A DNA stretch of 64,000 nucleotides from Durusdinium trenchii (GCA_963970005.1 CAXAMN010025361.1:1739377-1803376); one strand, 5' to 3'; positions 32,110-43,679 are shown, counted from the stretch's first letter. Numbers and translations: made by a program. Notes: generated by a model from the sequence alone, not told the origin.

Positions 32110-32380
32110 TTGGCTGACCGAGGATTCTCCACGGCCCTACGAGCCATCCAGAACCATGCGGTCTTTCGCGATCTGCGTTGGGACCCTGAGGATGCCCAAG
32201 GGCTCTTGGCCGTCTACGAGACTCCGGGCCTCCAGATCTTCATGCCCCTTGCACCAAGCGACCGGGACGGGCCTCCGTCCGTGGGTTCGGTGGACACCTG
32301 GGGCACCCAGCCGACCGGAGGTTCGGTGGCCTCGTCGGATCGTGTTTTCCGGGTGATCTTCAAGATCTACCATTTCGGGC
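32110..32380 (+). CDS. Candidate exon, unknown protein
   Basis: 90 codons with strong third-position G/C: ADRGFSTALRAIQNHAVFRD, EDAQGLLAVYETPGLQIFMP, then a Ser/Gly/Asp-rich linker and SDRVFRVIFKIYHFG to a GTGTCT donor. The frame stays open to 32820, but composition worsens after the donor. Family not recognised. Confidence 0.5.
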
Positions 32381-32879
32381 GTGTCTCACTGGAGGTGTTC
32401 ATGATTTCTCCCTGCGAAGCCTTCGACTTCACTGCCCAAAGATGTCCGAGTAGCACTCGCAATCCCAAAGACTCGTCTTTTTCCCCCCGTGCAGTCGGTC
32501 GTCCGTGGGGATCGTGGCTTCGAAGATGTGATCCGCCGGATGTTCGGCCATGTCAATTTCAGGGCATGCTCCCGTTTGAAGTCAACGTATTGAGAGAAAT
32601 TCAGGGCATGCAAGGGACCAGCTTTTGGGGAAGCTCGGATCAGGTTTGGGATGCTGCTGATGTTCCTCTCCCTGCAGTTTTACTTGGCCACGTGCCATTG
32701 GACAGCTTCCTGACCACCATTTCGGCGCTCGGGCGACGGGGTTTGGTACTTCGGAAGCAGGTTTGGCCCCAACTGGGAAAGTGGGATGAAAGAGGAGCGG
32801 ATGTGAGGGATCCCTGCTAGACTCACTAGACGTCCATATGCAGCATACAATCAGCAAGTGCAGCATACACAGATGGGTC

Positions 32880-33037
32880 CCACTTGGGCCGCCCGACCAA
32901 CTCCGAGGAATGGAGAGCGAGTTCCGAGACCTCGGTGGGCGGCTCAGGGGAAGGCAGGTCTCAGGGTGCACATGGACAAGCTCTTGGACAGCGTATTGAA
33001 GGGCCCTTCAATCAAGTTCAGAAAAGCAAAGGCACCT
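32880..33037 (+). CDS. Candidate exon, basic protein
   Basis: Plus frame reads WAARPTPRNGERVPRPRWAA then RVHMDKLLDSVLKG. Other frames are open, so support is weak. Confidence 0.25.
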
Positions 33038-33099
33038 TAGGATCAGGATTTGACCCCTGAACTTCAAGCGGGTTCAAGACCCGGTCCTTCAAGTGCCAG

Positions 33100-33201
33100 A
33101 CCCTTTTCCTTTAAGGAGAACGGGCACCTCTACGATGAAGTGCCCCTGGCCCAGGGAAAGATCAAGGACCTTCTGCAGTTCCAGTTTTCGCCGATGCGAA
33201 C
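33100..33201 (+). CDS. Candidate exon, short
   Basis: Between a GCCAG acceptor and a GTAATT donor: PFSFKENGHLYDEVPLAQGK, then IKDLLQFQFSPMR. Reads as a folded protein. Unknown family. Confidence 0.4.
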
Positions 33202-33205
33202 GTAA

Positions 33206-35166
33206 TTTCTGTCCTGAGGCTGGTAGAGTGGCCGTTTCAAGTATAAGTAGTGGTGCCATATTGCCAAGACTACCCTCACACAAACCCCTGTAGAAGAAGA
33301 ATTCTCTTCCAAAGACCCGTGCTTCACACACATACTCATGCATAAACAGGAATACTCCGGCACGCCGGACTCCAAAGTGTCCACGAGCAGGATCATGATA
33401 GCGAGATTGAGCCAGAGGAGATGTGCGCCTCATTTCGCCAGACGTGCAATGTAGGCCGTTGATGAGTAAGACCCCCCGGGACTGGGAGATGTAAAAGCAT
33501 TCTGGTTGGGGGGGTTTGCTTCATCAACCGTTTACACTAAAGGGCACTACGTACGGGTGGCAGTCCCCGCCATGGCGCTACGGGGTCAACCGGGGGGCGG
33601 TCGTGAAGCCTTCAGATGGGTCGGAGGGCAAGTGAAGCGAGAAGAGGAGCCTTGAGCTGGTGGGGATTGAAACTGAGGAGAAACAGGTGATATGTTTGGA
33701 AGCCAACCGACATTTCCGGGAACATTTTGGGCAGCTGCAGCGGATATTGCGCCACTTCCATGATTGATTCCATGAAAATAATATTCAATCGTGATGGGCC
33801 GGCTCTATGCGATATATAATTAATTACTAAACAAAGGCCAGAAGAACCCTTCGTCGGAAAGACCCGGCAGAGTGTTTGACTATATATACACTTTGCGACT
33901 TTGTGTCTCAAGAACGATTCAGGTCGTGAAAGCCATTGGTGGCAGTGGGTCTTGCTACCGATCTGTATGACTTGCCAGATCATTGGCGTGCATGTGCCCC
34001 TGATCTTCACAGAGACTTGGCAGCTGGTTTGACCCGCAAGATCTCAGCTTTCAACAAGGCAACGTAGCACCGCACTATGTATACATAGGCATAGGTGGAT
34101 ATGAACTGCCGTACATAATGTGTACTCCTTGGCTATATCCTTAAGACGCATCTCAGGAGTGTATCTTCCCCAATCTGACCTGGGTCCAAGATGACCCGAA
34201 AGGCTACAAGATGTCACAAGGCGGGCTGCACTTGGGGGTTTCAGATCTATCACGCTAGCCGCTAGCCTCTCGATGGTACTGGAATCGTGTCATTGTGGAT
34301 TAAATGTATTTGGGTGCTGGGGGTCTAAGGATTCGAGAAAACAACTGAACACATTCACTGTCACGGTGCTGGGGGATTCAATTCTGTTACCTATGGTTGA
34401 TAGGCGGGCCGCGGTTCCCAGGTTTAGGGAAGGCATTGAAAAGCCTCAGCGATCGGTGGGTCAAAGGGGCACTGGCGATCACGTTCGAACGCGCCGTCTT
34501 CGGGCCGGCCCGAAGATGAACTCATGTACGAACAGGTTATGGCTTTGTAGCCTAAAGATGTCTAAAGTCCTTAGTATAACGATGGTTGGTCGGCAATTGC
34601 TTCACGTTCTCCCAAGAAAGGTGGTCCCTTCGATTGACCCACCTCCGACGGAGGCGAGTCCTACATAGATGTCATTCGCTGGCTCTACCAGCGGCGCTTG
34701 CCTTGCTCCGCCCTCGTTGCTGGATTCACTGTTGGGAGGGATGGCGTCGAACGGACGAACACATTTGGGATAACTTTTCGGACGAACGGACGGAGTATGA
34801 AAACACGGAAAGGCAAAACCAAAAAATGTATCAGATGGCTCTCGCGCGGAAATTTTGACACCTGTCGCATCGTGGGCCTACGGACACTTTAGTGCCCACG
34901 GCAGGGGAAAACAACACAAAAAAAAGGGATGGCGTCGAAAGGTCGTAGGAGTCAGTCTTCAGATTATTCGACACATACCGAGGTGGCAGCATACAACGCC
35001 ATGCTCCTTCCGCCTTTCCAGTTCCTCTTGCAGCCAATCTGCAGAAAGAATGTCACGATCAGACCGGGGCCAGGAATTTGCACTTGCAGCATCCAGTAGA
35101 TTGAACAGAGTCGAGCTGCAAATCCCTGATGCATGCAGTCTATATTGCAGTGATTCTTGAATCACC
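33206..35166. other. Mostly non-coding stretch
   Basis: Short overlapping ORFs only. At 34985-35095 a minus-strand reading (DWLQEELERRKEHGVV) and a plus-strand reading (EVAAYNAMLLPPFQFLLQPI) both look plausible; I cannot choose. Confidence 0.3.
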
Positions 35167-35244
35167 GTGAACCACCCAGATAACAGGCTTCTTGGACATC
35201 ATTTTTTGAACGAATCGGCTGGGTATGAAGTTCGACGCTGGGAA

Positions 35245-35733
35245 TTAACACCAAACGCACACACTGGAGGGTTTAACATTGGGCGCGACAGGCGGCACCA
35301 GCTGAGATGCATCAGGAGGGTTGTGACCAAGGTAGAACTTCAAGTGCTGAGGATTTTTTTCATCCTGCTGCGGCCTCGCTTTCTTCCATCTGAACTTCGT
35401 CGCTCCATGCAGACACTTGGCCATGTTTTGAGCGTCCCATCCCCAAAGGATTTTTGGAGCCTTCTGTGGTTGGAAAAATTGATGCACCCCCAAAATTCTT
35501 TCAACACGCTGATGGTGCATGAAGCCTACCCAGCGATCTTCAGGATCATGTCTACTCTCTCTAGCGCCCCTCATCCTCTTCCAAACACGGCTCACAAGCT
35601 GTCCGTTTGGACTGCTATAAGGAACTATGTCATGACCCTGGCACCAATGCGCTTCACTCAGCCATCCATCATGATGTTGGTGGTTGGAGTGGCCAGCCTC
35701 CCCATGGAGAATCAGCACAGAGAAGCTTGTCAC
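35245..35733 (-). CDS. 162-aa His/Trp-rich ORF, unknown
   Basis: Open for 489 bases with text such as RWVGFMHHQRVERILGVHQF and KFRWKKARPQQDEKNPQHLK. The plus strand is open over the same stretch (35167-35766), so one is a shadow. I prefer the minus strand on composition. It may be a retroelement fragment. Confidence 0.3.
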   Translation of the reverse strand: MTSFSVLILHGEAGHSNHQHHDGWLSEAHWCQGHDIVPYSSPNGQLVSRVWKRMRGARESRHDPEDRWVGFMHHQRVERILGVHQFFQPQKAPKILWGWDAQNMAKCLHGATKFRWKKARPQQDEKNPQHLKFYLGHNPPDASQLVPPVAPNVKPSSVCVWC

Positions 35734-36231
35734 ATCAATAGATGGTGGTGGGGGGTCAGGAGTTAGAGCATGTCAGAGGTCACACCATCCATAAGGCTGA
35801 ATCGGATGACTCTTGAAGGACCTTTGACTTCTTCCCCTCATCAGAGCTGCAAAACATTTTGACGAGCACCTGTGCGGTTGTCTTGAGGATATGATGATAT
35901 ATAGATCCCTCTCACCCTCTCAGTCGTGTGTTCTGAAAGGATTCCCTCATCTATAGAATTAGAGGCTCTGGTGTTTTCCTATCAGACCCAAGCAAAGCCT
36001 AAACTTTCGTGGTTAGAACCTTCCAGATCGATCGCTTTTCGCCAAGGACAACCTGCAGTATGGCGGGCACTTCACCAGCTTCTCTTTTTGAATGAAAGTC
36101 TGTCCAGAGAGTTGAAGATCCATGCGTTGGGGGTGCTTCGGGGTGGCTGCAACAGATTCAGCTTTGCAACAGCTCCAGGATTTCCCTCGGTCTGAGGGGT
36201 GGGCCCCAATCGTCGACCAAACTTTGTGTGG

Positions 36232-36430
36232 CTTGTGCCGATCATCAAAATGCACCTGGACTTTCCACAGGGCATGGCCAGCTGCTGGGGTGGCTGGCTG
36301 GTGGGTTGGGATCCGCCACCGGGCTGGCCCTACCCGCACTGCTGCAGCTGCCCCTTTTGTGAGGAACAGTTTGCCTTTGGGAGGCACTTTTGGGTCTGTT
36401 GCCCGGCTTTTGCTGCTAAACGCGCACCTC
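36232..36430 (+). CDS. Candidate exon with Cys-rich motif
   Basis: Reads MHLDFPQGMASCWGGW, GWPYPHCCSCPFCEEQFAFG, then RHFWVCC. Cys-x2-Cys followed by His and Cys-Cys suggests a metal-binding site (inference). Boundaries uncertain. Confidence 0.35.
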
Positions 36431-36924
36431 CCTTGAAGGAGAGCATACAATTTCTTCATGTTGGTCCCACCAACCTAGGGTCACTGCTAAATCAGGTTCG
36501 GTGCTTTGGTCCGCGGCGACGACACCCCCAAAAACGAGCTGCGGTTTAACAGTTGTCCGAAGACGGGCACCTCGTGCAAAGGTGCTTCCTACACCCGTTT
36601 TGTGCAGTTTGATTAGGCACCCATTTTGTTTACCCAGTAGCCCCTCTTTCACTCATCGTTTGCTGTTTTGCAACCCCTTTTTGTGATGCGGCTTTGCGCT
36701 GCATGCGGGAAAGTCTTCTTATTAAAGAATGCACCTAACCACCTATGGGACCTACGTTCATAGGTTGGTGCATGCAACTGTGTGTAAGTTTTCTATGGTG
36801 GGTTTGCATCGCAGTGGGCTCACGCAAGACTGCCAACAGTTTGGAATTTCGATAGCAATCGCCTTCGTGTTGGGAGCCGCTTGGTGCCCTCCTCATTGGA
36901 CACTGAGGTGGCTACTGGTTCTTC

Positions 36925-37185
36925 ATGACCTACTGCCTCACAAACCTCCTGCTTGCTTGGTCCGTTCAGCCACCTGAGCTGCCGGCTGAGCGCAAGGCAC
37001 CTGCAGTTGGGTCAAACAGCCAAAGGGTCCTTTTGCCTGCTGAAGTTACGGAGAGTGCATTGAATTTGTTGGAAGTGCTTGTCCTTGCTGCTGCTTCACA
37101 CGCGGAAGGTGCCTGCAAAGAGACTACGCAGGGACCCACTCTTGCAGATGGAGTTGAAGAAACATTGGAGCCTTGCCTGCACTGA
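36925..37185 (+). CDS. 86-codon ORF, unknown
   Basis: Starts at ATG: MTYCLTNLLLAWSVQPPELP, then a Leu/Ala/Glu helix-like TESALNLLEVLVLAAASHAE, ending in a stop. It may be a small gene or an exon. No family. Confidence 0.3.
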   Translation: MTYCLTNLLLAWSVQPPELPAERKAPAVGSNSQRVLLPAEVTESALNLLEVLVLAAASHAEGACKETTQGPTLADGVEETLEPCLH

Positions 37186-37660
37186 AATGACAATCCTCAT
37201 CGAACCAGTCACCCTACCATGCAGGGCCTTTAGAATTTTTTTGACTGAGCCCGTGGGGTGGTCAAGTGAGGGATTTCACGTGGATTGACCGCCGGTTTGG
37301 CTTGGATCCAAGCATTTGGCACCTAGACCTGGGGCCCGATCACTCACCATGATGCACGAGAGCCGCTCCATTGAGGGTTCAAAGAGATGTAGCCGGTGTG
37401 ATTGAACTCCCTCCTCTCTCTCTCTCTCTACGTATCATATCCAGCCAAGAACAATTGGAAATAGGTCAGGGTGCGGAGATGTTTCTCAAGAATGAGTCAT
37501 GTTTACAGTTGTCTTCCAGATTCTGGGAGAGGGAGGAAGGAAGGCAACTCAACCACATGGCAGCAACTCAGGCGCACCGAGGGCGAGGATCAGGACGAAC
37601 TCTTCGATGAGAGTCTTGGTGGCTCACGAGCGTCCTTGGCCGTGGAGGTCTCAGATTGAC

Positions 37661-37862
37661 AATTTCTTTGCTACTATGAGGTTGGAGGCCATCGCTAGTA
37701 GGTTGGAGGCCATTGCTACTAGGTTGGAGGCTTCGATGGCCCAACACCAAGCCCAGCTCGCCTTCAAGGTCTCGGGCACCTTCGCTGCGGGGGTGGGTGT
37801 GGCGACGTGCATCTGGGTGGCCCTCACGAACCCCTACTTGGAGTTTGAATTTCGGATTGCAG
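37661..37862 (+). CDS. Exon encoding heptad repeats and a membrane segment
   Basis: Three DNA units of 21 bp (about 37676-37738) encode RLEAIAS, RLEAIAT, RLEASMA, a perfect heptad coiled-coil repeat. QHQAQLAFKVSGTFAAGVGV and the segment ATCIWVALTNPYLEFEF follow, ending at a GTGTCT donor. Likely a coiled-coil membrane protein; unknown family. Confidence 0.5.
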
Positions 37863-38129
37863 GTGTCTTGGACTGCCAAACTCTGGTGTTTCAGTGGGGA
37901 GCTGAGTGACCATCTTTTTTTAAAGATAAGCGGTTAGTTCGCCCATTGGAACAGTAGTATATCAGTGGGCACCGAGCAGTGACCAGTGGTACTGAGCAGT
38001 GGAAGTGAGCTCGAAAAGGCTCAAGGCTGTCCCACCTTTCAACTCCAAGAGGTGGTGGTTTTTCCTGAAGGCTTCGAAGTTGGCGATGCCAACACATGCA
38101 AACCCTGCAGATCACGGTTGATGGGGATC

Positions 38130-38346
38130 CGCCCAACGACTTCTGTCCGGGAGTTGCGGGGGACCGATCGATGTCATCTACACCGTCGATCCGCCCCGTG
38201 TTGTCATCGGCAAACTGCAGGTGTTGTGATCCACAGGGTAACTCCAACCGTGCTGGACCTGTGGTACAGCATTGGCTCCGTGAACCGCTTCCTGATGTGC
38301 TACTGTGCGGCCACGCTGCCGCTTGACAACGAGCAAATGAGAAGAG
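38130..38346 (+). CDS. Candidate exons (frame offset by one), membrane protein
   Basis: 38140-38220 reads CGGPIDVIYTVDPPRVVIGK then LQ. 38233-38346 reads TPTVLDLWYSIGSVNRFLMC, YCAATLPLDNEQMRR, up to a GTGAGG donor. The two frames differ by one base within a 16-base gap too short to be an intron, so this is either a frameshifted copy or one of the two readings is wrong. It may belong with 37661-37862. Confidence 0.4.
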
Positions 38347-39165
38347 GTGAGGTGGTCCTGAATGGTTGATCCAGTTTCCTTGCAGTTGGGGTCCTGAACT
38401 TGGATTGGAAACCCCGGAAGTGAGGATATTGTCAGCAGTTGAGATGCCTGCGGGAGATGCAAACAAGATGTTCTTTCAAGGCGCACTTGATCCAATCATC
38501 CAATCATCCAATCATGATCCCTGGGGTCAGGGGCCACATCCCTGGGTTTCCAGCGGCTGAGTAGCAGCCTTGACTCTCACCAGTTATCCAGTTGCAGATG
38601 GCGGATGAAGTGGAAGTAGGTCTTCACCAGCAGATCGGCAAAACTAAGGATAGTTTTCCCACTACTTTGGCTTGTGTCCTGGCATCTTCAAAATTTGTGT
38701 ATTGGTGAATCCGCTCCAGTGCTTTGCAGCCGGGTGCTCTAGCCAGAAGAGGCTTGTAGAGCTACTGGCTTGTGTTTGAGAGGGACGAATTGCCGTGTGT
38801 GAATCGCATCAGCACAGCCGCGAGGTGTGACCCTGGGCTGCCCGATTTTCCTATGTTTACGGGATTTTGTCGATAAAACTGGTCAATTGGTGGGATGTGT
38901 GAGCAGTCCCTGCTTTTCAAGTTGAGCAACCCTGGGCAGGATGTGGCCCCCAGTCACTTTCCCTCTGCCAGATGACAAGAGGCCCTGTTTTTGAACATGG
39001 AGCAATCTAGCCCCAAAACAGCCCTCAACCCCACGATCTGAACAGGCCCTGAACACAAAGGTGAACAAAAGGTGAATACTTTTGGTGGCGAGATCCCGGA
39101 GGACATTGTTTGCCGATAGGGCTTTGTGATAGTTTGTGATCTTGGTCTGCTTGCTTCTCGTTCAG

Positions 39166-39380
39166 GTCCTCCTTGGCCGTCGCCTCGCGTCGGCACGGCG
39201 CCCGTGGCTCGAGCCGCTGCTGCGGCCCTTGGTGACCCGGCCCTGTTCGGAACGTCAGTCGCCGTGGTGGTCCTTTTTCAACGTGACCAGGGCTCACCGG
39301 ACTGCAAAAGAGGCCGTCTCAGATGTGGGCAACGACGTCAACTGGGGCCCCGCGCTGAATGAGCATTTGATTGGAAGACA
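39166..39380 (+). CDS. Candidate exon, unknown
   Basis: After a CGTTCAG acceptor, with very GC-rich third positions: LLGRRLASARRPWLEPLLRP, QSPWWSFFNVTRAHRTAKEA, then GNDVNWGPALNEHLIG. The donor is not clear. The overlapping minus-strand ORFs are taken as shadows. Confidence 0.45.
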
Positions 39381-39489
39381 TCAAGTTGCAGTTGTTAACA
39401 TGCGTCTTTTCCCCCAGATAGCGAAGCTATGGGGTTCTTACTTCAAAAATCTTCAAAATAACAATGAGTTTCCCGTGCGCGCTTTCGAG

Positions 39490-40020
39490 GCAGGTTGCTG
39501 GTGCTGGGTGCCGGTGCTGTGAGCTGTGCACGTGGTGGAGAAAGGGTGCCGGTGCTGGTGCTGGTGCTGCGAGCTGGTGGAGACAGGGTGCCAGTGCTGG
39601 GTGCCGAGTGCCGGTGCCGTTGCTGGTGCTGTGAGTTGGCTGTGGACGTGGTGGAGACGGTGTGCGTATGGTGGAGACAGGGTGCCGGGTGCCGGTGCTG
39701 GGTGCTGGCTTTGTGCCTGGTGGAGAGGATTTTGTTCGCCAGACAGGCTGTGCGCGTATTATTTCAAACGACAATGAGCTGGCTGTGCGCTCGAGACAGG
39801 CCGGTGCCGGGTGCTGGTGCTTGCTGTGGTGCCGGTGCTGGGTGCTGGCAGTGTGCATGGTGGAGACAGCGGGCACCAGTGCGGGTGGTTAAGACTGCTG
39901 CGCGCGTGGTGGAGACAGGGTGCCGGGTGCTGGGTGCTGGTGCTGGGCTGTGCTGGGTGCTGGTGCTGGTGCTGGGCACCGTGAGCTGGCGTGCCGGTGC
40001 TCGGTGCTGGTGCCCGCTTC
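39490..40020 (+). repeat. GC-rich GTGCTGGTGCCG minisatellite
   Basis: Irregular array of 6-12 bp units (GGTGCTGGTGCC, GGTGCTGGGTGC) with embedded TGGTGGAGACAG spacers. It codes Val/Leu/Gly/Cys runs on plus and Thr/Ser/His/Pro runs on minus, so ORFs here are not called. One internal unit (39739-39800) repeats the flank motif AACAATGAG...GTGCGCGCTTTCGA. Confidence 0.75.
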
Positions 40021-40135
40021 TGACAGTGAAGTGATAACAACCACCGCTTCTAACAGTGAAGGGTAACAAACTGCCGCTTGCAGCAGTGAAGGGCGACCAA
40101 GCGCCGCTTCTGACAATGAAGTGCCGGCATCCAGG
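40021..40135 (+). repeat. ~31-bp tandem repeat, about four copies
   Basis: Units share CCGCTTCTGACAGTGAAG with variable ends. Confidence 0.7.
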
Positions 40136-40139
40136 GGCC

Positions 40140-40630
40140 GCATGAACTTATGCACGCAACATCATACGGTGTCGTCGCTTGAGCGTTCTTTGTCTATTAG
40201 CGCTGTGGGGTATTTACACTCTTCAGGTTTAGTTTTGGCCGACAGCTGTGTCAAGGGCTGTACTGTTTGCGCGCATACTTTTGTACGTATAATGTTCTAT
40301 GCACAACATCAGGCTCTCAACCGACCATTGTGTTAGCATGTTCCAGCATGCTACACACACAATAGTCGCGGATACTGCTTGGCCTTGGGCGAGTGAAGCC
40401 TACGGGCTGTGCCGTTTGTGCGCATACTTTTGTGCGCTAAACTTATACGTGCAGTACAAGATCATACGGCCGTATCGTTCTGCAGATCGTTGCTTCAAGC
40501 ATGCTACAACGTCAATAGTGGCGCTGGAGGATACTGCTTGGCCTTGGGCCAGTGGCACTTACGGGCTGTGCAGGTTGCGCGCATAGTTTTGTGCGCATAA
40601 AGTCAAACATGCAAAATCATACGTTGTTAT
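40140..40630 (+). repeat. ~153-bp tandem satellite, about three and a half copies
   Basis: Unit starts near 40257, 40408 and 40562 share GGGCTGTGCCGTTTGTGCGC, ATCATACGG, CATGCTACA and GGATACTGCTTGGCCTTGGG. A diverged partial copy precedes at 40140. Confidence 0.75.
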
Positions 40631-40850
40631 TCCCCAAATAGGGATAGCTATGGGGCTCTTGCTGCAAATAAGAATGAGCTGGCTGCGCGCGCTTTCGAAG
40701 GGTGTCGGTGCTGGTGCTGGTGTTGTGGTCCTGGGTGCTGGTGCTGTGAGCTGGCTGAGCGCTCGTTTAAGACGGGCGGCGGCGGTGGTCGGGTGCTGGT
40801 GCCGCTGCCGGTGTTGTCAGCTGGCAAAGTGCACCGGTGCTGGTGTCAGC
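40630..40850 (+). repeat. Second copy of the GC minisatellite with its left flank
   Basis: Repeats the layout of 39412-39600: CCCCA(G/A)ATAG...GCTATGGGG, then a GCGCGCTTTCGA junction and GGTGCTGGTGCTG units, indicating a segmental duplication around the 153-bp satellite. Confidence 0.6.
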
Positions 40851-41077
40851 TGATTGTGCGCGCCGTGGAGGTGCCGTAAGGTGGCTGCGCAAGCTGCGTA
40901 CATTCTTGTTCCAGCCGGTCGCATGTCAACAGGTCGTGGGACTCTGCCTAGCTATCTGGGTTTATGCTGGTGTAAATTCCCCAAAGGTATTGTCGAGGTC
41001 ACGTTTGTTTTGCATGTGCAGGCCCAGAGTCACTAGGGAGAAGAAGTACATTTTAAATGCGACTTTTCTTTCTGCAG

Positions 41078-41277
41078 CTCAGTCACCGGGCAACGGATGC
41101 CTGGTGGGCAAGCTGCTTCTTCTTCTTCTTTTGACCTCTGGGGCCTTTAGTAAACTCATTCACCTTGGAGTGGCTGAGTCCAAAGGCGGAGTCGCACACC
41201 CAAGGGTGAATGGCAAGCAGGATTTCAACACAGGGTGGTCCGAAGAAAGCGGAAAAGGGAAGGGCTCAAACGAATGA
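41078..41277 (+). CDS. Candidate last exon, possible secreted or membrane protein
   Basis: After a TTCTGCAG acceptor: AQSPGNGCLVGKLLLLLLLT, SGAFSKLIHLGVAESKGGVA, ending GKGKGSNE at TGA. The Leu run resembles a membrane segment but comes from a (CTT)n tract. Confidence 0.4.
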
Positions 41278-41605
41278 GACAAGGAAAGGCGAAGTTTTGA
41301 AGTGTGCTGCATGTGACGTGTGTACGGCTGCGTATTGTGAAACGGCTGCGCACAGGTGTGTACATTACATTGTGCTCCAGCCCATATGAAACGTTTGAAA
41401 GGGGCCCCGGTTAACGTCGTAGGCAAAAAGATGGTCAAGAAGCGGATGACTTGGCTAGCAGACCTTGGAAGAGAATAGCCAGTTGATGGCTACTACCGGT
41501 GATGGCCAGTATCGATACCATGTCTATTATATAGTGAAGTGATATCATTATAATAGGAATACATAGTCGCATGCTTCTCAGGACGTGAGATTGGACCACA
41601 ATGAT

Positions 41606-41633
41606 ATATATATATATATCTCTCTCTCTCTCT
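41606..41633 (+). repeat. (AT)n(CT)n microsatellite
   Basis: TATATATATATAT followed by CTCTCTCTCTCT. Confidence 0.85.
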
Positions 41634-41999
41634 GGGTGCGGTGGAGCTCTTCACTTGGCAGGGCACCATCCAAATCCACATGCAGGTGAATTCGATCAAA
41701 CAGGGAGTTGACCTGCGTCCTCCAAGCGGGTCCAACATTTTGGACGTTTAGCTGAGGTGATGTGCCACATTTGGGCTGCTTCTTTGGTGCCCGGGCTGTG
41801 CCAAGAAATGCTCGGGCAGTGCCCAGCTGGGCTGCAGAGTTGTGGGCGGGGTTTGGTGGTGGAACTGCGCCGTGGGACTGGTCAGATGGTCCCGAAGTTC
41901 TGTCCCTCCATGGGCTGCATGAGGCCTTCGGATGTGAATCGGACATTCCAATCCGTCAAGGGCAGGGCTCTTGCACCAATCCGTCAAGGGGTCCTTGCG

Positions 42000-42260
42000 A
42001 GCGGAGGTTCTGATCTACTACATCGTGCAACCTGGCCGAATACTTCACCCGAGCGCGCGCACCGTCAGCGCGGTGCGGACTCGACTGACCTTCAAGCGGG
42101 GGAAAATCTTCCCACTTCTCAGACCGGCCAAGTGGTGCCGAGGGCTGCGCGGAACAAGAACACCCTGGAGGTCTGCGCGAGATTCCCCAACGTACCTGTG
42201 GCAGCTGCTGCCATCATCTTGATGGGTGCAGGCTCCAGCTCAGAGCCACGGTGGGAAGTG
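42000..42260 (+). CDS. Candidate exons, frame change
   Basis: 42003-42110 reads RAEVLIYYIVQPGRILHPSA, RTRLTFKRGKIF; 42140-42235 reads NKNTLEVCARFPNVPVAAAA, IILMGAG in another frame. Both have GC-rich third positions. The gap is too short for an intron, so a frameshift or a wrong frame choice is likely. Confidence 0.35.
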
Positions 42261-42355
42261 TGAGACCCAGCTCCGGCATGGCTGGGATGTATAGCTTAGA
42301 GTGTGAGCACGTTGGACATCACAGCAATGCATGTTGTGATTGATCTGCCACAATA

Positions 42356-42470
42356 ACACTAGTAACAAGAAGCTGGTAGGGGCTCCTGGCATCGCTACTA
42401 GGAGTAAGGACGCTACGAACGGGGCTCCTGGCCATACTACGAGTAACAAGAAGCTACTAGGGAGAGGCTG
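42356..42470 (+). repeat. Dispersed CTACTAG-rich repeat, copy 2
   Basis: AGTAACAAGAAGCTGGTAGG, GGGCTCCTGGCATCGCTACT, then a second AGTAACAAGAAGCTACTAGG. Same family as 31197-31282. Confidence 0.8.
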
Positions 42471-42515
42471 TGAGCCTTCGGGCGACCGTTCACTCCGTTC
42501 ACTTCGTTCCGACGT

Positions 42516-42640
42516 GTGGAACTCGGATCCGTCGGTGCTCCGTTCCGCCGTGTAGGCACCTTCGCCTTGATCCAGCTGGCGAAAGGGCTCCGAGGCCAAG
42601 AGGCCGAAGATGACGCGAAGATGACGCGAAGATGGGGGTG
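42516..42640 (+). CDS. Candidate exon, unknown
   Basis: Reads ELGSVGAPFRRVGTFALIQL then AKGLRGQEAEDDAKMTRR, with a short internal duplication of GATGACGCGAA. Follows the dispersed repeat by about 45 bases. Confidence 0.35.
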
Positions 42641-43054
42641 TTGGAAGCCCAATGTTGTGACCACGTTTTCTTTTTTTCCTTCCGCCTGTTTAATCCACGG
42701 CCATTTAGACCTGTTACTCCAGTCAGGCACAGCATCTGCCAGAACAGATGGATGCTGATGATGGATTTTTCCCTAGAGAGCTATGGTGTGCAGTATGTTC
42801 GTGATTGACGCTCGTTTCATGTGAACATCGGGTTTGGGCCTCGTTCGGTCCAGAGAACTCCCGCGTTTCACCGCGTTTTCTGGTGATGAACCCGCTTGAC
42901 AAGCTGACCCAAGCTGACCGGAGTAGGGCCGACCTGTTTTAGGCCGACCCCAAAAGGGCCGACCCTTTTGGAAGATCTCCAGTTTACCAGGATGTGATGA
43001 ACTCCGCCTCGGCATCGACATCACTCACCTCACCAGGTCCAGCCAGCTGCCCAG

Positions 43055-43150
43055 ATGACTTTGCCGCCAGGGGGGAAGGCATTGTGGCTTGGAGGGTTCG
43101 GAGCTTAGCTGCCTGGGTTATGGCTGGAAAGCAGTTTGTAGCTAGCATTA
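43055..43150 (+). CDS. Candidate exon, short
   Basis: After a TGCCCAG acceptor: DDFAARGEGIVAWRVRSLAA then WVMAGKQFVAS. Unknown family. Confidence 0.35.
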
Positions 43151-43679
43151 TCTCTCTGTGTAGGTTATGGTGGGTGATGTCTCTGTGTAGGTAGCCGCAT
43201 TATGTTGAATTGTCGGACGGCTTCAGCCCATGTCACAAACACACACACAAACACGCTTTTTGATTATATATAGTATATTTGTACGCGCACTTGAGATTGC
43301 TGTCTGTAGATGTATGTACGACCGAGCCCGGGAAGCTCGAGAAAAAGAGAAAGTCTGAGCATATAGAGCAGCAAAGTCCATTTATACGAACCAAAAGGCC
43401 TCGAGGCCTCGAGTCAGTGCAATACAATGACAATGTTAAGTTATTATGGTAAATCCACATGAACCACCATGGAACCAAACGTGGACAGCGTGATCAACAG
43501 GGTGGACCCTGTAGTGTGCTGCCTCTAGAGAAGTCTCCGTGAAGAATCCAGGTTGGCGGACGGCGCAACCAAACCAACAGCGCTTTCACTTTCCATTTGT
43601 TAGGCTCTGCGGTGAGGTGAGGAATCTATATAATGTATTATAATGTATTTTTGGGGGGCACGGCACATGTAACTCTCAG

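Noticed and set aside
35167-35766. 199-codon plus-strand ORF
   Set aside because: Overlaps a minus-strand ORF with better composition. Neither is strong; only the minus one was listed, at low confidence.
39427-40069. Long Thr/Pro/His-rich and Val/Leu/Gly-rich ORFs
   Set aside because: All arise from the GTGCTGGTGCCG minisatellite, with open frames on both strands.
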